From contig NZ_CP108427.1 in assembly GCF_035982055.1 (NCBI RefSeq), positions 3,100,001 to 3,164,000 of the forward strand: a stretch of DNA of 64,000 nt, read 5' to 3'. Below the pieces are notes generated by a model. That model made no database searches. It was not told the origin of the DNA and saw nothing but the letters and a program-made list of their open reading frames with translations. The position numbers and the translations under genes were made by a program. This DNA comes from Streptomyces sp. NBC_01288 (lineage in GTDB: Bacteria > Actinomycetota > Actinomycetes > Streptomycetales > Streptomycetaceae). Shown here in pieces: positions 43,254 through 52,850 of this stretch. How positions within the stretch are numbered: position 1 is the first letter of the stretch; each line of letters begins with the position of its first letter.

Positions 43254-43270
43254 TCCCGTCTCCTCCGGCC

Positions 43271-44290
43271 CTAGATCTTCGGCTGCTGCTGGGTGATGCA
43301 GTGGATGCCTCCACCGCCCGCGAAGATCGTACGGGCGTCCACCAGTGTGACCGTCCGCTCGGGGAAGAGGCGGCGGAAGATCCCGGCCGCGATCTCGTCG
43401 CCCGGGTCGTCGAAGGCGCAGAGCACGACCCCGCCGTTGCAGAGGTAGTGGTTGATGTAGGAGTAGTCGACCCAGTCGCCGTCCTCGTCCTTGAGGACGG
43501 TCGGGGCCGGGACCTCGACGACCTCCAGGGGGCGGCCCTTCGCGTCGGTCGCGGCGCGGAGGAGGGCAAGGTACTCCTGCGAGCGGGCGTGGTCCGGGTG
43601 GGCCGGGTCGCGCTGACTGTGGACCAGGACGGTGCCGGGCGCGGCGAAGGCCGCGACGATGTCGACGTGGCCCTGGGTGCCGTAAACGCCGTAGTCGCCG
43701 GTGAGGCCGTGCGGGAGCCAGATCGCCTTTGTGGTGCCGAGCCTGGCGTGGATCTCCGCCTCGACCCGCTCGCGCGTCCAGCCGGGGTTGCGGCCGGCGC
43801 CGAGCTGGACCGTCTCGGTGAGCAGCACCGTGCCCTCGCCGTCGACGTGGATCGCGCCGCCCTCGTTGACGAGCGGGCTGCTGAATGCCGGGACTCCGGC
43901 CAGGTCGGCGACATGGCGGGCGATCTTGGAGTCGTGCTCCCAGCGGGCCCAGCTCTGCGCGCCCCAGCCGTTGAACGTCCAGTCCACGGCGGCCAGTTCA
44001 CCCTTGTCGTCGATGACGAACGTGGGGCCGATGTCCCGCATCCACGCGTCGTCCAGCTCACGCTCGACCAACTCGACGTCCGGGCCGAGGAGTTCGCGCG
44101 CCGACTCGCCCTGACCGGGCCCGTGCACCATCGTCACCGGTTCGAAGCGGCGCACGGCACGGGCCACGGACGCCCAGGCGGCACGGGCCTCGGCCAGCTC
44201 CTCGGCGTTGGTGAAGGTCGGGTTGGGCCCGGGCCAGGCCATCCAGGTGCGCTCGTGCGGGGTCCACTCGGGGGGCATACGGAAGCTCAT
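43271..44290 (-). CDS. Agmatine deiminase-family protein (peptidylarginine deiminase fold)
   Basis: A 339-aa agmatine/peptidylarginine deiminase-family enzyme. The start is MPPEWTPHERTWMAWPG. Catalytic Asp and His segments are DDAWMRDIGPTFV and YGTQGHVDIVAAF, and the catalytic Cys lies in GGGGIHCITQQQP near the C-terminus. The usual reaction converts agmatine (a guanidine) to N-carbamoylputrescine and ammonia. In this context the substrate could be another guanidine compound feeding the urease. The ATG at 44290 is 24 bp after the urease alpha stop. Confidence 0.88.
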   Translation of the reverse strand: MSFRMPPEWTPHERTWMAWPGPNPTFTNAEELAEARAAWASVARAVRRFEPVTMVHGPGQGESARELLGPDVELVERELDDAWMRDIGPTFVIDDKGELAAVDWTFNGWGAQSWARWEHDSKIARHVADLAGVPAFSSPLVNEGGAIHVDGEGTVLLTETVQLGAGRNPGWTRERVEAEIHARLGTTKAIWLPHGLTGDYGVYGTQGHVDIVAAFAAPGTVLVHSQRDPAHPDHARSQEYLALLRAATDAKGRPLEVVEVPAPTVLKDEDGDWVDYSYINHYLCNGGVVLCAFDDPGDEIAAGIFRRLFPERTVTLVDARTIFAGGGGIHCITQQQPKI

Positions 44291-44313
44291 CAGAAGTCCC
44301 AAGTCTCTTGGCG

Positions 44314-45999
44314 CTAAAGGAAGTAGAGGCGGTTGAGGGAGACCGAGTCGGCGGGTTCGGAGCGGAGCGGTTCGCCGTCCAGGGTGACCAGGCCGGTCCG
44401 CTGGTCCACATCGACCGCTCCGGTACGGGAGTTGAGCCGCAGGTCGGCGGGCCCGATGCCCCGCGTACCGCGAACTGCCACGCGTCGGCGGCGAGTCGGC
44501 ATCGAGTCGTTGCCCTGGTCCAGGGCAGCCTGGGCGACGAAGGCCACGGAGATGTCGGCGGGTGTCGAGCCGTGGGCGCCGAACTGCGGGCCCAGGACGA
44601 GGGGTTCGCAGGTGTCGGTCGCCGCGTTGGGGTCGCCGACCACGCCGTAGGCCGGGAACCCCGACTTCAGCACCAGCTGCGGTTTGGCGCCGAAGTACTG
44701 CGGCTGCCACAGCACGATGTCCGCGAGCTTGCCGACCTCGATGGAGCCGACCTCGTGCGAAAGTCCGTGCGCGATCGCGGGGTTGATGGTCAGCTTGGCG
44801 ATGTAGCGCAGGACGCGTTCGTTGTCGTGGTCCGCCTCCGGAGCACCCCCGAGCGCGCCGAACTCGGCCTTCATCTTCCCGGCCATCGCGAACGTACGGC
44901 GCACGGTCTCACCGGCCCGGCCCATGCCCTGCGCGTCGGACGAGGTGATGCCGATCGCGCCCAGGTCGTGCAGCACGTCCTCGGCGCCCATCGTCCCGGC
45001 GCGGATGCGGTCGCGGGCCATCGCGGCGTCGCCGGGCAGGTCGGTCTTCAGGTCGTGGACGGAGACGATCATGCCGTAGTGCTCGGCTACCGCGTCCCGG
45101 CCGAAGGGGAGGGTGGGGTTGGTGGAGGAGCCGATGACATTGGCAACTCCCGCCATTTTCAGGACGTTCGGCACGTGTCCGCCGCCGCAGCCCTCGATGT
45201 GGAAGGCGTGGATCGTCCGGCCCTCAAGGACCCGCAGGGTGTCCTCGACGGACAGGCACTCGTTCAACCCGTCGCTGTGCAGGGCGACTTGGACGTCGTA
45301 CTCCTCGGCGACCCGCAACGCGGTGTCCAGCGCGCGAGTGTGGGCGCCCATGTCCTCGTGCACCTTGAAGCCGGACGCGCCGCCCTCCGCCAACGCCTCG
45401 ATCAACGGCGCGTCCGAGGACGACGAACCCCGGCCCAGGAAGCCGATGTTGACCGGCCAGGCGTCGAAGGCGTTGAACGCGTGGCGCAGCGCCCAGGGCG
45501 AGTTGACGCCGACGCCCCACACCGGGCCGAACTCCTGCCCGATGATCGTCGTCACCCCGGACGCCAGCGAGGCCTCCATGATGCGCGGCGAGAGGAGGTG
45601 CACGTGGGTGTCGACCGCCCCGGCGGTGGCGATGAGCCCCTCGCCGGACACGATGGAGGTACCGGTGCCGACGACGACGTCCACCCCGTCCAGGGTGTCG
45701 GGGTTACCGGCCCGCCCGATGGAGCAGATCCGCCCTTCCCTGATCCCGATGGACACCTTCCGGATTCCCTGCACGGCGTCGATCACGACCACATTGCTGA
45801 TCACGACATCGCAGGTCTCGCGCACGGAGGCAGCTTTCAGGTGCAGTCCGTCGCGGGCCGTCTTGCCGAACCCGGCGAGGAACTCGTCGCCGTAGCGCTG
45901 CGAGTCGGACTCGACCCGGATCGTCAGTCCCGAGTCGCCGAGGCGGACGCGGTCGCCCGCTCGGGGGCCGTGGGTGGCGGCGTACTCGTACGGGTTCAC
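44314..45999 (-). CDS. ureC: Urease alpha subunit (divergent, with Cys-to-Val flap residue)
   Basis: A 561-aa urease-family amidohydrolase. Aligned by eye to Klebsiella UreC, all nickel and catalytic positions are kept. These are His132 and His134 (DTHVHL), the carbamylated Lys212 and His214 (GFKVHED), His241 (ALHSDG), His267 (AFHIEG), flap His315 and Asp355 (TSSDAQ). The flap Cys before that His is Val314. In Klebsiella that Cys is not essential. Some active-site surroundings differ (DTHVHLLSPR, HIEGCGGGH). It hydrolyses urea, or possibly a related amide. It overlaps the fused gamma/beta gene by 4 bp. No ureD, E, F or G gene is in the window. Confidence 0.87.
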   Translation of the reverse strand: MNPYEYAATHGPRAGDRVRLGDSGLTIRVESDSQRYGDEFLAGFGKTARDGLHLKAASVRETCDVVISNVVVIDAVQGIRKVSIGIREGRICSIGRAGNPDTLDGVDVVVGTGTSIVSGEGLIATAGAVDTHVHLLSPRIMEASLASGVTTIIGQEFGPVWGVGVNSPWALRHAFNAFDAWPVNIGFLGRGSSSSDAPLIEALAEGGASGFKVHEDMGAHTRALDTALRVAEEYDVQVALHSDGLNECLSVEDTLRVLEGRTIHAFHIEGCGGGHVPNVLKMAGVANVIGSSTNPTLPFGRDAVAEHYGMIVSVHDLKTDLPGDAAMARDRIRAGTMGAEDVLHDLGAIGITSSDAQGMGRAGETVRRTFAMAGKMKAEFGALGGAPEADHDNERVLRYIAKLTINPAIAHGLSHEVGSIEVGKLADIVLWQPQYFGAKPQLVLKSGFPAYGVVGDPNAATDTCEPLVLGPQFGAHGSTPADISVAFVAQAALDQGNDSMPTRRRRVAVRGTRGIGPADLRLNSRTGAVDVDQRTGLVTLDGEPLRSEPADSVSLNRLYFL

Positions 46000-46676
46000 T
46001 GCTCAACTCCCAGGTAGCCGCAGGCGGTTGCCCGGCGCAGCGCCTCCGCCTTCGCGCCCGGCGCGTCCAGCGGGCCGTCGACGAGGCCCGCGAAACCGAT
46101 CGCGATGCGCTCGCCGCCGATGGGCAGCAGGCCGACCTCGGCACTCTCGCCCGGGCCGAAGCGGACCGAGGATCCGGCGGGGACGGCGAGCCGCATGCCG
46201 TAGGCCTCGGCGCGGGGGAAGTCGAGGCGCGGGTTGGCCTCGAAGAAGTGGAAGTGGGAGGTCACGGAGACGGGGACGGTCGCGGTGTTGGTGACGGTGA
46301 GCCGGACGACCGCCTCGGGTTCGGCGTGCGCGGGGCCGGGGAGGAGCGCGCCCGGGGCATCGGCCGCGAGTCCCCCGCCGATCGGGTCCGATACCACCGC
46401 GAGCCGCGAGCCGTCGTCGAAGACGGCCTCGACATGCACCTCGGTGACGACGTCGGCGACACCCGGGAGAACGTCGTCGGGGCCGAGGACGGACCGGGCG
46501 CGGTCGATCGCGAACGCGAGTCGAGCACCGTCACGAGCCGCCTCGCACACCGTGTCCGCGATGAGCGCGGTGGCCTCCGGCACGTTGAGTCGCAGGCCGC
46601 GCGCCTTGCGGGCGCGGGCCAGTTCGGCGGCCGAGAACAGCAGCAGGCGGTCGCGTTCCGTTGGGGTGAGCCTCAT
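45996..46676 (-). CDS. ureAB: Fused urease gamma/beta subunit
   Basis: A 226-aa protein. The N-terminal about 100 residues are urease gamma (MRLTPTERDRLLLFSAAELARARKARGLRLNVPEATALIAD). The rest is urease beta (VTNTATVPVSVTSHFHFFEANPRLDFPRAEAYGMRLAVPAGSSVRFGPGE). Fusions of these two subunits are known in actinobacteria. The ATG at 46676 has AGGAGGG just upstream, with the perfect inverted repeat at 46691-46707 immediately before it. The gene overlaps ureC by 4 bp and starts the ureAB-ureC-deiminase-TetR operon. Confidence 0.9.
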   Translation of the reverse strand: MRLTPTERDRLLLFSAAELARARKARGLRLNVPEATALIADTVCEAARDGARLAFAIDRARSVLGPDDVLPGVADVVTEVHVEAVFDDGSRLAVVSDPIGGGLAADAPGALLPGPAHAEPEAVVRLTVTNTATVPVSVTSHFHFFEANPRLDFPRAEAYGMRLAVPAGSSVRFGPGESAEVGLLPIGGERIAIGFAGLVDGPLDAPGAKAEALRRATACGYLGVEQ

Positions 46677-46690
46677 TCCGTATCCCTCCT

Positions 46691-46707
46691 TTAGAGCATC
46701 ACTCTAA
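46691..46707. promoter_or_regulatory. Operator-like inverted repeat before ureAB
   Basis: TTAGAG-N5-CTCTAA, a perfect 6-bp dyad 15 bp from the ureAB start and adjoining its Shine-Dalgarno. Read on the minus strand it contains TTAGAGTGATG. The probable binder is the local TetR regulator. Confidence 0.7.
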
Positions 46708-46760
46708 CCGGTAAAACCCATCCCTGGAATGCTTGACGCGCCACCCTCGCCCGGTTCACA

Positions 46761-46776
46761 TTGAACGTCACTCTAA
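46761..46776. promoter_or_regulatory. Second, related operator before the NCS1 permease
   Basis: On the minus strand it reads TTAGAGTGACGTTCAA, sharing TTAGAGTGA(T/C)G with the ureAB repeat. It lies 18 bp before the permease start. Its symmetry is imperfect. A pair of related sites in one divergent promoter suggests joint control by one repressor. Confidence 0.65.
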
Positions 46777-46793
46777 GAATGAGGTGGCCCACC

Positions 46794-48230
46794 ATGCCGA
46801 TAGAACAGCGCGGAGTCGACACCGTCCCGGACGCGGAACGCACCAGCGGTCCGCGTGACCTCATGTCGATCCTGCTCGGCTCCAACCTCTGCCTCGGCGT
46901 GATCATCTTCGGCTGGCTGCCGCCGTCGTTCGGGCTCGGCTGGTGGGCCTCGGTCTCCTCGATCGTCGCGGGGACGGCGGTCGGCACGCTGTTCACGGCC
47001 CCGCTGGCGCTGGTCTCCCTGCGCACCGCGACCAACCTGTCGACGTCGTCCGGCGCCCAGTTCGGGGTGCGGGGGCGGCTGGTCGGCTCGGTCGTCGGGC
47101 TGCTCCTCGCCCTCGGCTACACCGCGCTGACCGTGTGGATCGGCGGCGATGTGATGGTGGGCGTGCTGGGGCGGCTGTTCGGGCTGCCGGCGGACGGGGC
47201 GTCGTACGCCGTCGTGTACGCGCTGCTCGCGGCGGCGACCGTCGCGGGCGCGGTGTACGGCTACCGGGTGCTGCTCGCGATGTCCCGCGTCCTGTCCGTC
47301 GGCATGACGGCGCTGTTGGTCCTCGGCGTGATCGCGTACGCCCCGCACTTCACGACCGGCGCGCTGCCGGAGGCGGGCGGCTATCTGCTGGGCGGGTTCT
47401 GGCCGACGTGGTGTCTGGCGACGGTGGCGGCGGGACTGTCCGGGCCGATCGCGTTCATCACCCTCCTCGGGGACTACACGCGCTACATCTCACCGGTCCG
47501 CCACACCTCCCGTACGGTCCTGCACGCGACCTGGCTCGGGCTGATCGCCGGGCTCCTGGTGCCCCAACTCTTCGGTACGTTCACGGCGTTCGGGGCGCGG
47601 GCGGCTCTCGACTACGCCGGCCCTCTCGTCCAGGCCTCCCCCGGCTGGTACCTGGTCCCGCTGCTGATCGCCGCGTCGGCGGGGTCGGTCGGCAACGCGG
47701 GCCTGATGCTCTACTCGATGGGCCTCGACCTGGACGCGATCCTGCCCCGCGCGTCCCGGGCGCGGGCCACGTGCGCGGTCGCGGTCGTCGCCATGGCCTG
47801 TGTCTTCGTCGGGCACTACGCCTGGAACGCGCAGTCGGCGATGACATCCTTCGTGCTGCTCCTGACGGCGATCGGGACGCCGTGGGCGGTCATCACGCTC
47901 ATCGGTTTCGTGCGGTGCCGGGGGATGTACGACGCCGACGCCCTCCAGGTCTTCAACCGCCGTTCCCGGGGCGGGATCTACTGGTACCGCGCGGGCTGGA
48001 ACGTCCAGGCGGTGATCTCCTGGGCGGTGGGCGCGGGGGTCGGTCTGCTCGCGGTGTCGCTGCCGTCGTACGAGGGGCCGTTGCTGTCGCTGACGGGTGG
48101 GGTGGACTGCAGTTTCCTGCTGTCGGGGGCGGTCGGCGGGCTGGCGTACGTGCTGCTGACGGCGTTGACGACGGAGGCCGCCACGGACACCGAGTCCGCG
48201 ACGGCCCCCGAAATGACCAGTCGGGTCTGA
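46794..48230 (+). CDS. NCS1-family permease (cytosine/purine/allantoin type)
   Basis: A 478-aa transporter with about 12 membrane segments. It starts in the NCS1 pattern TSGPRDLMSILLGSNLCLGVIIFGWLPPSFGLGWW, with a GDYTRYISPV motif in the middle. Its substrates are usually nucleobases, allantoin or hydantoins. Sitting divergent from urease with a shared operator pair, it probably imports the precursor of the urea released, but this is inference. The ATG at 46794 has GAGGTGG upstream. The TTG at 46761 is inside the operator and rejected. Confidence 0.88.
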   Translation: MPIEQRGVDTVPDAERTSGPRDLMSILLGSNLCLGVIIFGWLPPSFGLGWWASVSSIVAGTAVGTLFTAPLALVSLRTATNLSTSSGAQFGVRGRLVGSVVGLLLALGYTALTVWIGGDVMVGVLGRLFGLPADGASYAVVYALLAAATVAGAVYGYRVLLAMSRVLSVGMTALLVLGVIAYAPHFTTGALPEAGGYLLGGFWPTWCLATVAAGLSGPIAFITLLGDYTRYISPVRHTSRTVLHATWLGLIAGLLVPQLFGTFTAFGARAALDYAGPLVQASPGWYLVPLLIAASAGSVGNAGLMLYSMGLDLDAILPRASRARATCAVAVVAMACVFVGHYAWNAQSAMTSFVLLLTAIGTPWAVITLIGFVRCRGMYDADALQVFNRRSRGGIYWYRAGWNVQAVISWAVGAGVGLLAVSLPSYEGPLLSLTGGVDCSFLLSGAVGGLAYVLLTALTTEAATDTESATAPEMTSRV

Positions 48231-48236
48231 CCGTGC

Positions 48237-49325
48237 CTAGCCGAGCTTGTGCATCCAGCCGTGCTTGTCGACGCTGTCGCCGCGCTGGATGTCGAGAAGT
48301 GCCGCGCGGAGCTTCAGCGTGACCTCGCCGGGCTCACCGGCGGACTGGTGCCACTCGGCGCCGGTGCGCTTGACCGTGCCGACCGGGGTGATGACCGCGG
48401 CCGTACCGCAGGCGAAGACCTCCGTCAGCGTGCCGTTCTCGGAGTCGCGCTGCCACTGGTCGATGGAGATCCGGCCCTCCTCCGGCTCGTAGCCGAGGTC
48501 GCGGGCGAGGGTGAGGAGGGAGTCGCGGGTGACGCCCTCCAGGATCGAGCCGGTGAGGGTGGGGGTGACGATCCGGTCGCCGTAGACGAAGTACAGGTTC
48601 ATGCCGCCGAGTTCCTCGACCCACTTGCGCTCGACCGCGTCGAGGTAGCAGACCTGGGCGCAGCCCTGCTCGGCGGCCTCGGCCTGGGCGAGGAGGGAGG
48701 CGGCGTAGTTGCCGCCGGTCTTGGCGTCGCCCATGCCGCCGGGGACGGCGCGGACGTGGTCCTCGGAGACCCAGATGGAGACGGGCTTCACGCCACCGGG
48801 GAAGTAGGCGCCGGCCGGGGAGGCGATGACCAGGAAGAGGTACTCGTTGGCGGGCTTCACGCCCAGGCCGACCTCGGTCGCGATCATGAACGGGCGCAGG
48901 TACAGGGACTCCTCGCCGCCGTGCGCCGGGACCCAGTCGCGGTCCTGCTGGACCAGCACGTCACAGGCCTCGATGAACGTCTCGACCGGCAGCTCGGGCA
49001 TGCCGAGGCGGCGGGCGGAGGTCTGGAAGCGGCGGGCGTTCTTCTCGGGGCGGAAGGTGGCGACGGAGCCGTCGGCCTGGCGGTAGGCCTTGAGGCCCTC
49101 GAAGATCTCCTGCGCGTAGTGCAGGGTCATGTTCGCGGGGTCGAGGGAGAGCGGGCCGTACGGCACGAGCTGGCCGTCGTGCCAGCCGCGGCCCTCGGTC
49201 CACTTGATCGTCACCATGTGGTCGGTGAAGTGGCGGCCGAAGCCGGGGTTCGTCAGAATCGCGTCGCGCTCGGCGGCGGAAAGTGGCGAGGCCGAGGGCT
49301 TGAGCTCGATCGTGGGCGTCGTCAT
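48237..49325 (-). CDS. ilvE: Branched-chain amino acid aminotransferase
   Basis: A 362-aa class IV PLP aminotransferase for the last step of leucine, isoleucine and valine synthesis. The body starts [14 protein letters not shown]. The PLP Lys is in [15 protein letters not shown] with AKTGGNYA. The signature [35 protein letters not shown] follows. The ATG at 49325 is preferred to the earlier 49409 frame start. It is downstream of leuB on the same strand, separated by a terminator, so it is a separate transcript. Confidence 0.95.
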   Translation of the reverse strand: MTTPTIELKPSASPLSAAERDAILTNPGFGRHFTDHMVTIKWTEGRGWHDGQLVPYGPLSLDPANMTLHYAQEIFEGLKAYRQADGSVATFRPEKNARRFQTSARRLGMPELPVETFIEACDVLVQQDRDWVPAHGGEESLYLRPFMIATEVGLGVKPANEYLFLVIASPAGAYFPGGVKPVSIWVSEDHVRAVPGGMGDAKTGGNYAASLLAQAEAAEQGCAQVCYLDAVERKWVEELGGMNLYFVYGDRIVTPTLTGSILEGVTRDSLLTLARDLGYEPEEGRISIDQWQRDSENGTLTEVFACGTAAVITPVGTVKRTGAEWHQSAGEPGEVTLKLRAALLDIQRGDSVDKHGWMHKLG

Positions 49326-49515
49326 GAGTGGTTGTCCTTCACCGGTTGTGTGTGACGGGCCGCGCTCACGCCCCGACTGCCAGTGGCCAGTGTTAGGACG
49401 TCCGAGCATTCCCTCATTCCGCGGCTCCGCGTTCGATTATCGCGCGTGGTGGACCGTGGACGAAAACGGCGTGAATGCGACCCAGGGATGATGGTGGCAC
49501 CCGGCGGGGACGTAA

Positions 49516-49550
49516 GAAAAGCCGCCGGGTGCGGTTGCGACCCGGCGGCT
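49516..49550 (-). terminator. Terminator downstream of leuB
   Basis: AGCCGCCGGGT (49520-49530) and ACCCGGCGGCT (49540-49550) form a perfect 11-bp stem. On the minus strand TTTTC follows, so it ends the leuB transcript. Confidence 0.85.
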
Positions 49551-49587
49551 TCGAAATACTGCGTGAGTTTTTCGAGTGACGGCGGGG

Positions 49588-50631
49588 TCAGCCGGCTACT
49601 CGTACGGCGAGCGCGTCGCCGATCTCGGTGGTGGAGCGGGCGGGCTTGCCGGTGCGCTCCGCGAGGTCGGCGGAGACGGCGTCCTCGATGCGGACGGCCT
49701 CGGACTCGTAGCCGAGGTGACGCAGCAGGAGGGCGACGGACAGGACCGTGGCGGTGGGGTCGGCCTTGCCCTGGCCCGCGATGTCGGGCGCGGAGCCGTG
49801 CACGGGCTCGAACATCGAGGGGAACTCGCCGGACGGGTTGATGTTCCCGCTCGCGGCGACGCCGATGCCGCCGGAGACGGCCGCGGCGAGGTCGGTGATG
49901 ATGTCGCCGAAGAGGTTGTCGGTGACGATCACGTCGAAGCGGGCCGGGTCGGTGACGAGGTAGATCGTCGCCGCGTCCACGTGGATGTAGTCGGTGGTGA
50001 CCTCGGGGAACTCGGCCGCGACCTTGTTGAACACGTTCGTCCACAGGTGGCCCGCGAAGGTCAGCACGTTGTTCTTGTGGACCAGCGTGAGCTTCTTGCG
50101 GGGGCGGGCCTGGGCGCGGGCGAAGGCGTCGCGGACGACGCGCTCGACACCGAAGGCCGTGTTCACGGAGACCTCGGTGGCGACCTCGTGCTCGGTGCCC
50201 TTGCGGATCGTGCCGCCGTTGCCCGTGTACGGGCCCTCGGTGCCCTCGCGGACCACGACGAAGTCGATCTCCGGCTCACCGGCGAGGGGGGTCGCGACGC
50301 CCGGGAGCAGCTTGCTCGGCCGCAGGTTGACGTGGTGGTCGAAGGCGAAGCGGAGCTTCAGCAGGAAGCCGCGCTCCAGCACCCCGGACGGAACACTCGG
50401 GTCACCGATCGCGCCCAGCAGGATCGCGTCGTGCGGCTTCAGCGCGGCCAGGTCGGCGTCGGTGAGGGTCTCACCGGTGGCGTGGTAGCGCCGGGCGCCG
50501 AAGTCGAACTCCTTGGTCTCCAGCTTCACATCCTGCGGAAGGACGGCGGAGAGGACTTTCAGACCTTCGGCCACGACTTCCTGACCGATGCCGTCACCGG
50601 GGATCACTGCGAGATCGATGCTGCGAGACAT
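49588..50631 (-). CDS. leuB: 3-isopropylmalate dehydrogenase
   Basis: A 347-aa NAD-dependent dehydrogenase of leucine synthesis. The start is [18 protein letters not shown]. Conserved blocks are [48 protein letters not shown] and [13 protein letters not shown]. The ATG at 50631 begins [14 protein letters not shown]. Longer frames to the right are antisense to the phosphoesterase gene. Confidence 0.96.
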   Translation of the reverse strand: MSRSIDLAVIPGDGIGQEVVAEGLKVLSAVLPQDVKLETKEFDFGARRYHATGETLTDADLAALKPHDAILLGAIGDPSVPSGVLERGFLLKLRFAFDHHVNLRPSKLLPGVATPLAGEPEIDFVVVREGTEGPYTGNGGTIRKGTEHEVATEVSVNTAFGVERVVRDAFARAQARPRKKLTLVHKNNVLTFAGHLWTNVFNKVAAEFPEVTTDYIHVDAATIYLVTDPARFDVIVTDNLFGDIITDLAAAVSGGIGVAASGNINPSGEFPSMFEPVHGSAPDIAGQGKADPTATVLSVALLLRHLGYESEAVRIEDAVSADLAERTGKPARSTTEIGDALAVRVAG

Positions 50632-50784
50632 GCCCGACACCGTACTCCGCGTCCCATGGGATGACATCGGGTGTCCATGATGCGGACGGGGCACGGACTG
50701 CTCCCGGGCGCCGGTGTCGGCCGTTCGACGTACGTTCACCCTTACGCATGGCCCCCGTTGGAGTTCTAGGGGAACTTCATCGAC

Positions 50785-52350
50785 ATGGAGACACCCGACG
50801 TCGGCATCCCGGAACACCTCGCGGTCCGGATGAGCATGGCCGAGCAGTACGAGTACCTGCGCACGAAGCTCACCCGGCGCCGCACGCTGGTGACGGCCGG
50901 CGCGGTGGCGGGCGGCCTGCTGACGGGGTGCGCCGGCAAGAGCGGCACCGCCGACGGCAAGGCGGCGCTCCCCTCCCCCGCCACGTCGAAGGTGCCGGGC
51001 GCGGTCGTCACCCCGTTCGGCCGCCATCTCGCCTTCGGCGCCGATCCGAAGACGGAGATGCGGATCTCCTGGCAGGTCCCGTTCGCGGTCAGGAAGCCGT
51101 ACGTACGGGTGGGGTCGAAGCCGGACGACCTGAGCCGCCGGATCACCGCCGAGGTACGCGACCTGCACACCCCCGGGCTGACCGGTGTCCGCCCCGCGGT
51201 GGAGCAGTACTACGTGCACGCGGCCCTGGACGACCTCCACCCCGGCACGACGTACTACTACGGCGTCGGCCACGAGGGCTACGACCCGGCGGCACCGGCA
51301 CACCGCTCGACGATCGGCTCGTTCCGTACGGCACCGGGGAACCCCGAGAGGTTCGTGTTCACGGCCTTCGGCGACCAGGGCGTGAGCAACGCCGCCGCCG
51401 CCAACGACCATGTGATCCTGCGCGAGGACCCCGCCTTCCACCTCCACGCCGGCGACATCTGCTACGCCGACACCAACGGCCTGGGCAAGACGACGGACGG
51501 CTACGACCCGACGTACTGGAACCTGTTCCTCAAGCAGAACGAGCCCGTCTCCCGGTCCGTCCCGTGGATGGTGACCACCGGCAACCACGACATGGAGGCC
51601 TGGTACTCCCCCGACGGCTACGGCGGCCAGCTCGCCCGCTGGTCCCTCCCGGAGAACGGCTTCGACCCGACGCACGCACCGGGCGTGTACTCCTTCGTCT
51701 ACGGCAACGTCGGCGTCGTGGCGCTGGACGCGAACGACGTGTCGTACGAGATCACCGCCAACCTCGGTTACACGGACGGGAAGCAGACGAAATGGCTGGA
51801 CGGCCGGCTGCGTGAGCTGCGGGCGACGAAAGAGGTCGACTTCGTCGTCGTCTTCTTCCACCACTGCGCCTACTCGACCTCCTCGCACGCCTCCGACGGC
51901 GGGGTGCGGGCCGCGTGGCTGCCGCTGTTCGCGAAGCACGAGGTGGACCTGGTGATCAACGGGCACAACCACGTCTACGAGCGGACCGACGCGATCAAGC
52001 ACGGCAAGGTGGGCAGGTCCGTACCGATCGGCGCGTCCACCGATCCGACGAAGGACGGGATCGTCTACGTCACGGCGGGCGGCGGCGGCCGTGATCTGTA
52101 CGGCTTCCCGGCGGGCGTCAAGGAGAGCTACGAGGGGCACGTCACGCGGCACGGGACGGTCGACACCGTGGAGTGGGCGAAGGGCCAGCACACGAAGGCG
52201 GAGACGGTGGAGTGGTCGCGGGTGCGCTACCGGGGCTTCTCCCTCCTCTCGGTGGAGGCGGAGAGCGGCAGTACACCCCGGCTCAAGGTGTCGGCCCTGG
52301 ACGGAGACGGCACGCGCATCGACCACTTCGAGGTGCGGCGCGGTCGGTGA
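50785..52350 (+). CDS. Tat-exported lipoprotein metallophosphoesterase (purple acid phosphatase-like)
   Basis: A 521-aa enzyme. The N-terminus has a twin-arginine signal (RRR at 31-33, [10 protein letters not shown]) and a lipobox LLTGC, so lipidation at Cys49 is likely. A fibronectin-like N-domain follows. The metallophosphatase motifs come next: [27 protein letters not shown] and NGHNHVYER. These give a dinuclear metal site of the PAP/PhoD kind. It probably releases phosphate from organic esters outside the cell. The ATG at 50785 follows a GGGGAAC. The N-terminal 30 residues before the RR are long for Tat signals, so a later start is possible. Confidence 0.88.
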   Translation: METPDVGIPEHLAVRMSMAEQYEYLRTKLTRRRTLVTAGAVAGGLLTGCAGKSGTADGKAALPSPATSKVPGAVVTPFGRHLAFGADPKTEMRISWQVPFAVRKPYVRVGSKPDDLSRRITAEVRDLHTPGLTGVRPAVEQYYVHAALDDLHPGTTYYYGVGHEGYDPAAPAHRSTIGSFRTAPGNPERFVFTAFGDQGVSNAAAANDHVILREDPAFHLHAGDICYADTNGLGKTTDGYDPTYWNLFLKQNEPVSRSVPWMVTTGNHDMEAWYSPDGYGGQLARWSLPENGFDPTHAPGVYSFVYGNVGVVALDANDVSYEITANLGYTDGKQTKWLDGRLRELRATKEVDFVVVFFHHCAYSTSSHASDGGVRAAWLPLFAKHEVDLVINGHNHVYERTDAIKHGKVGRSVPIGASTDPTKDGIVYVTAGGGGRDLYGFPAGVKESYEGHVTRHGTVDTVEWAKGQHTKAETVEWSRVRYRGFSLLSVEAESGSTPRLKVSALDGDGTRIDHFEVRRGR

Positions 52351-52351
52351 G

Positions 52352-52380
52352 ACCGCGCCGCACCCCGTGCGGGCGCGGCT
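52352..52380 (+). terminator. Terminator-like hairpin after the phosphoesterase gene
   Basis: CCGCGCCGCAC pairs with GTGCGGGCGCGG with one bulge, directly after the stop codon. There is no T-run. Downstream are direct repeats AAGGCG(T/C)TACTGCGGC at 52421-52436 and 52441-52456. Confidence 0.5.
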
Positions 52381-52456
52381 CCCGGCTGGTGGGCGTGCTT
52401 CATAGACGGGCGTGCTTTTTAAGGCGTTACTGCGGCCTTCAAGGCGCTACTGCGGC

Positions 52457-52588
52457 TCAGTGGCCGGTCTCGCCGCCGTTGTCCCGGCGGTCGAGGGCGC
52501 GCTGGAGGGCAGCGGCGGCGTTCTTGCGCTCGGACTCGCTCGTGCGGGACACGTGGCGGACGCGGGGGCGGACGGTCGTCTCGGCCAT
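52457..52588 (-). CDS. Small 43-aa basic protein, function unknown
   Basis: This is a short gene below most annotation limits. The product begins MAETTVRPRVRHVSRTSESERKNAAAALQRALDRRDNGG. It is helical and charged with no cysteine or membrane segment. The ATG at 52588 has AAGGAG nine bases upstream, which supports translation. I do not recognise a family. It lies alone between the phosphoesterase and the AAC(2')-like gene. Confidence 0.55.
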   Translation of the reverse strand: MAETTVRPRVRHVSRTSESERKNAAAALQRALDRRDNGGETGH

Positions 52589-52850
52589 GGGGAACCGACT
52601 CCTTCGATAATTCCTGGAGTACTGAAGGGGGGTACGAGACGCCGGAAGAGACGGGGAGCGACGGACCGCAGGGGTTGCCTGCACGGTGTCCGGCTCACGA
52701 CCGCCATTCGCTTGGTCTAGCGAGACGTTCGGCTCCTACAAAGCTAGGACAGGACCGCGCATCTGTCTCCACAATTACTCGGACTTCCTACTATCTGAGA
52801 CGGTGAAACGAGTCACACGTGCCTGACCTGGCCTTTTGTGATCCGGCCCG

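Noticed and set aside
45059..45074. Initial impression that urease lacks the flap histidine.
   Set aside because: Counting the alignment from TLP to AED (46 residues in both) shows that the His is present (His315). Only the preceding Cys is replaced by Val314.
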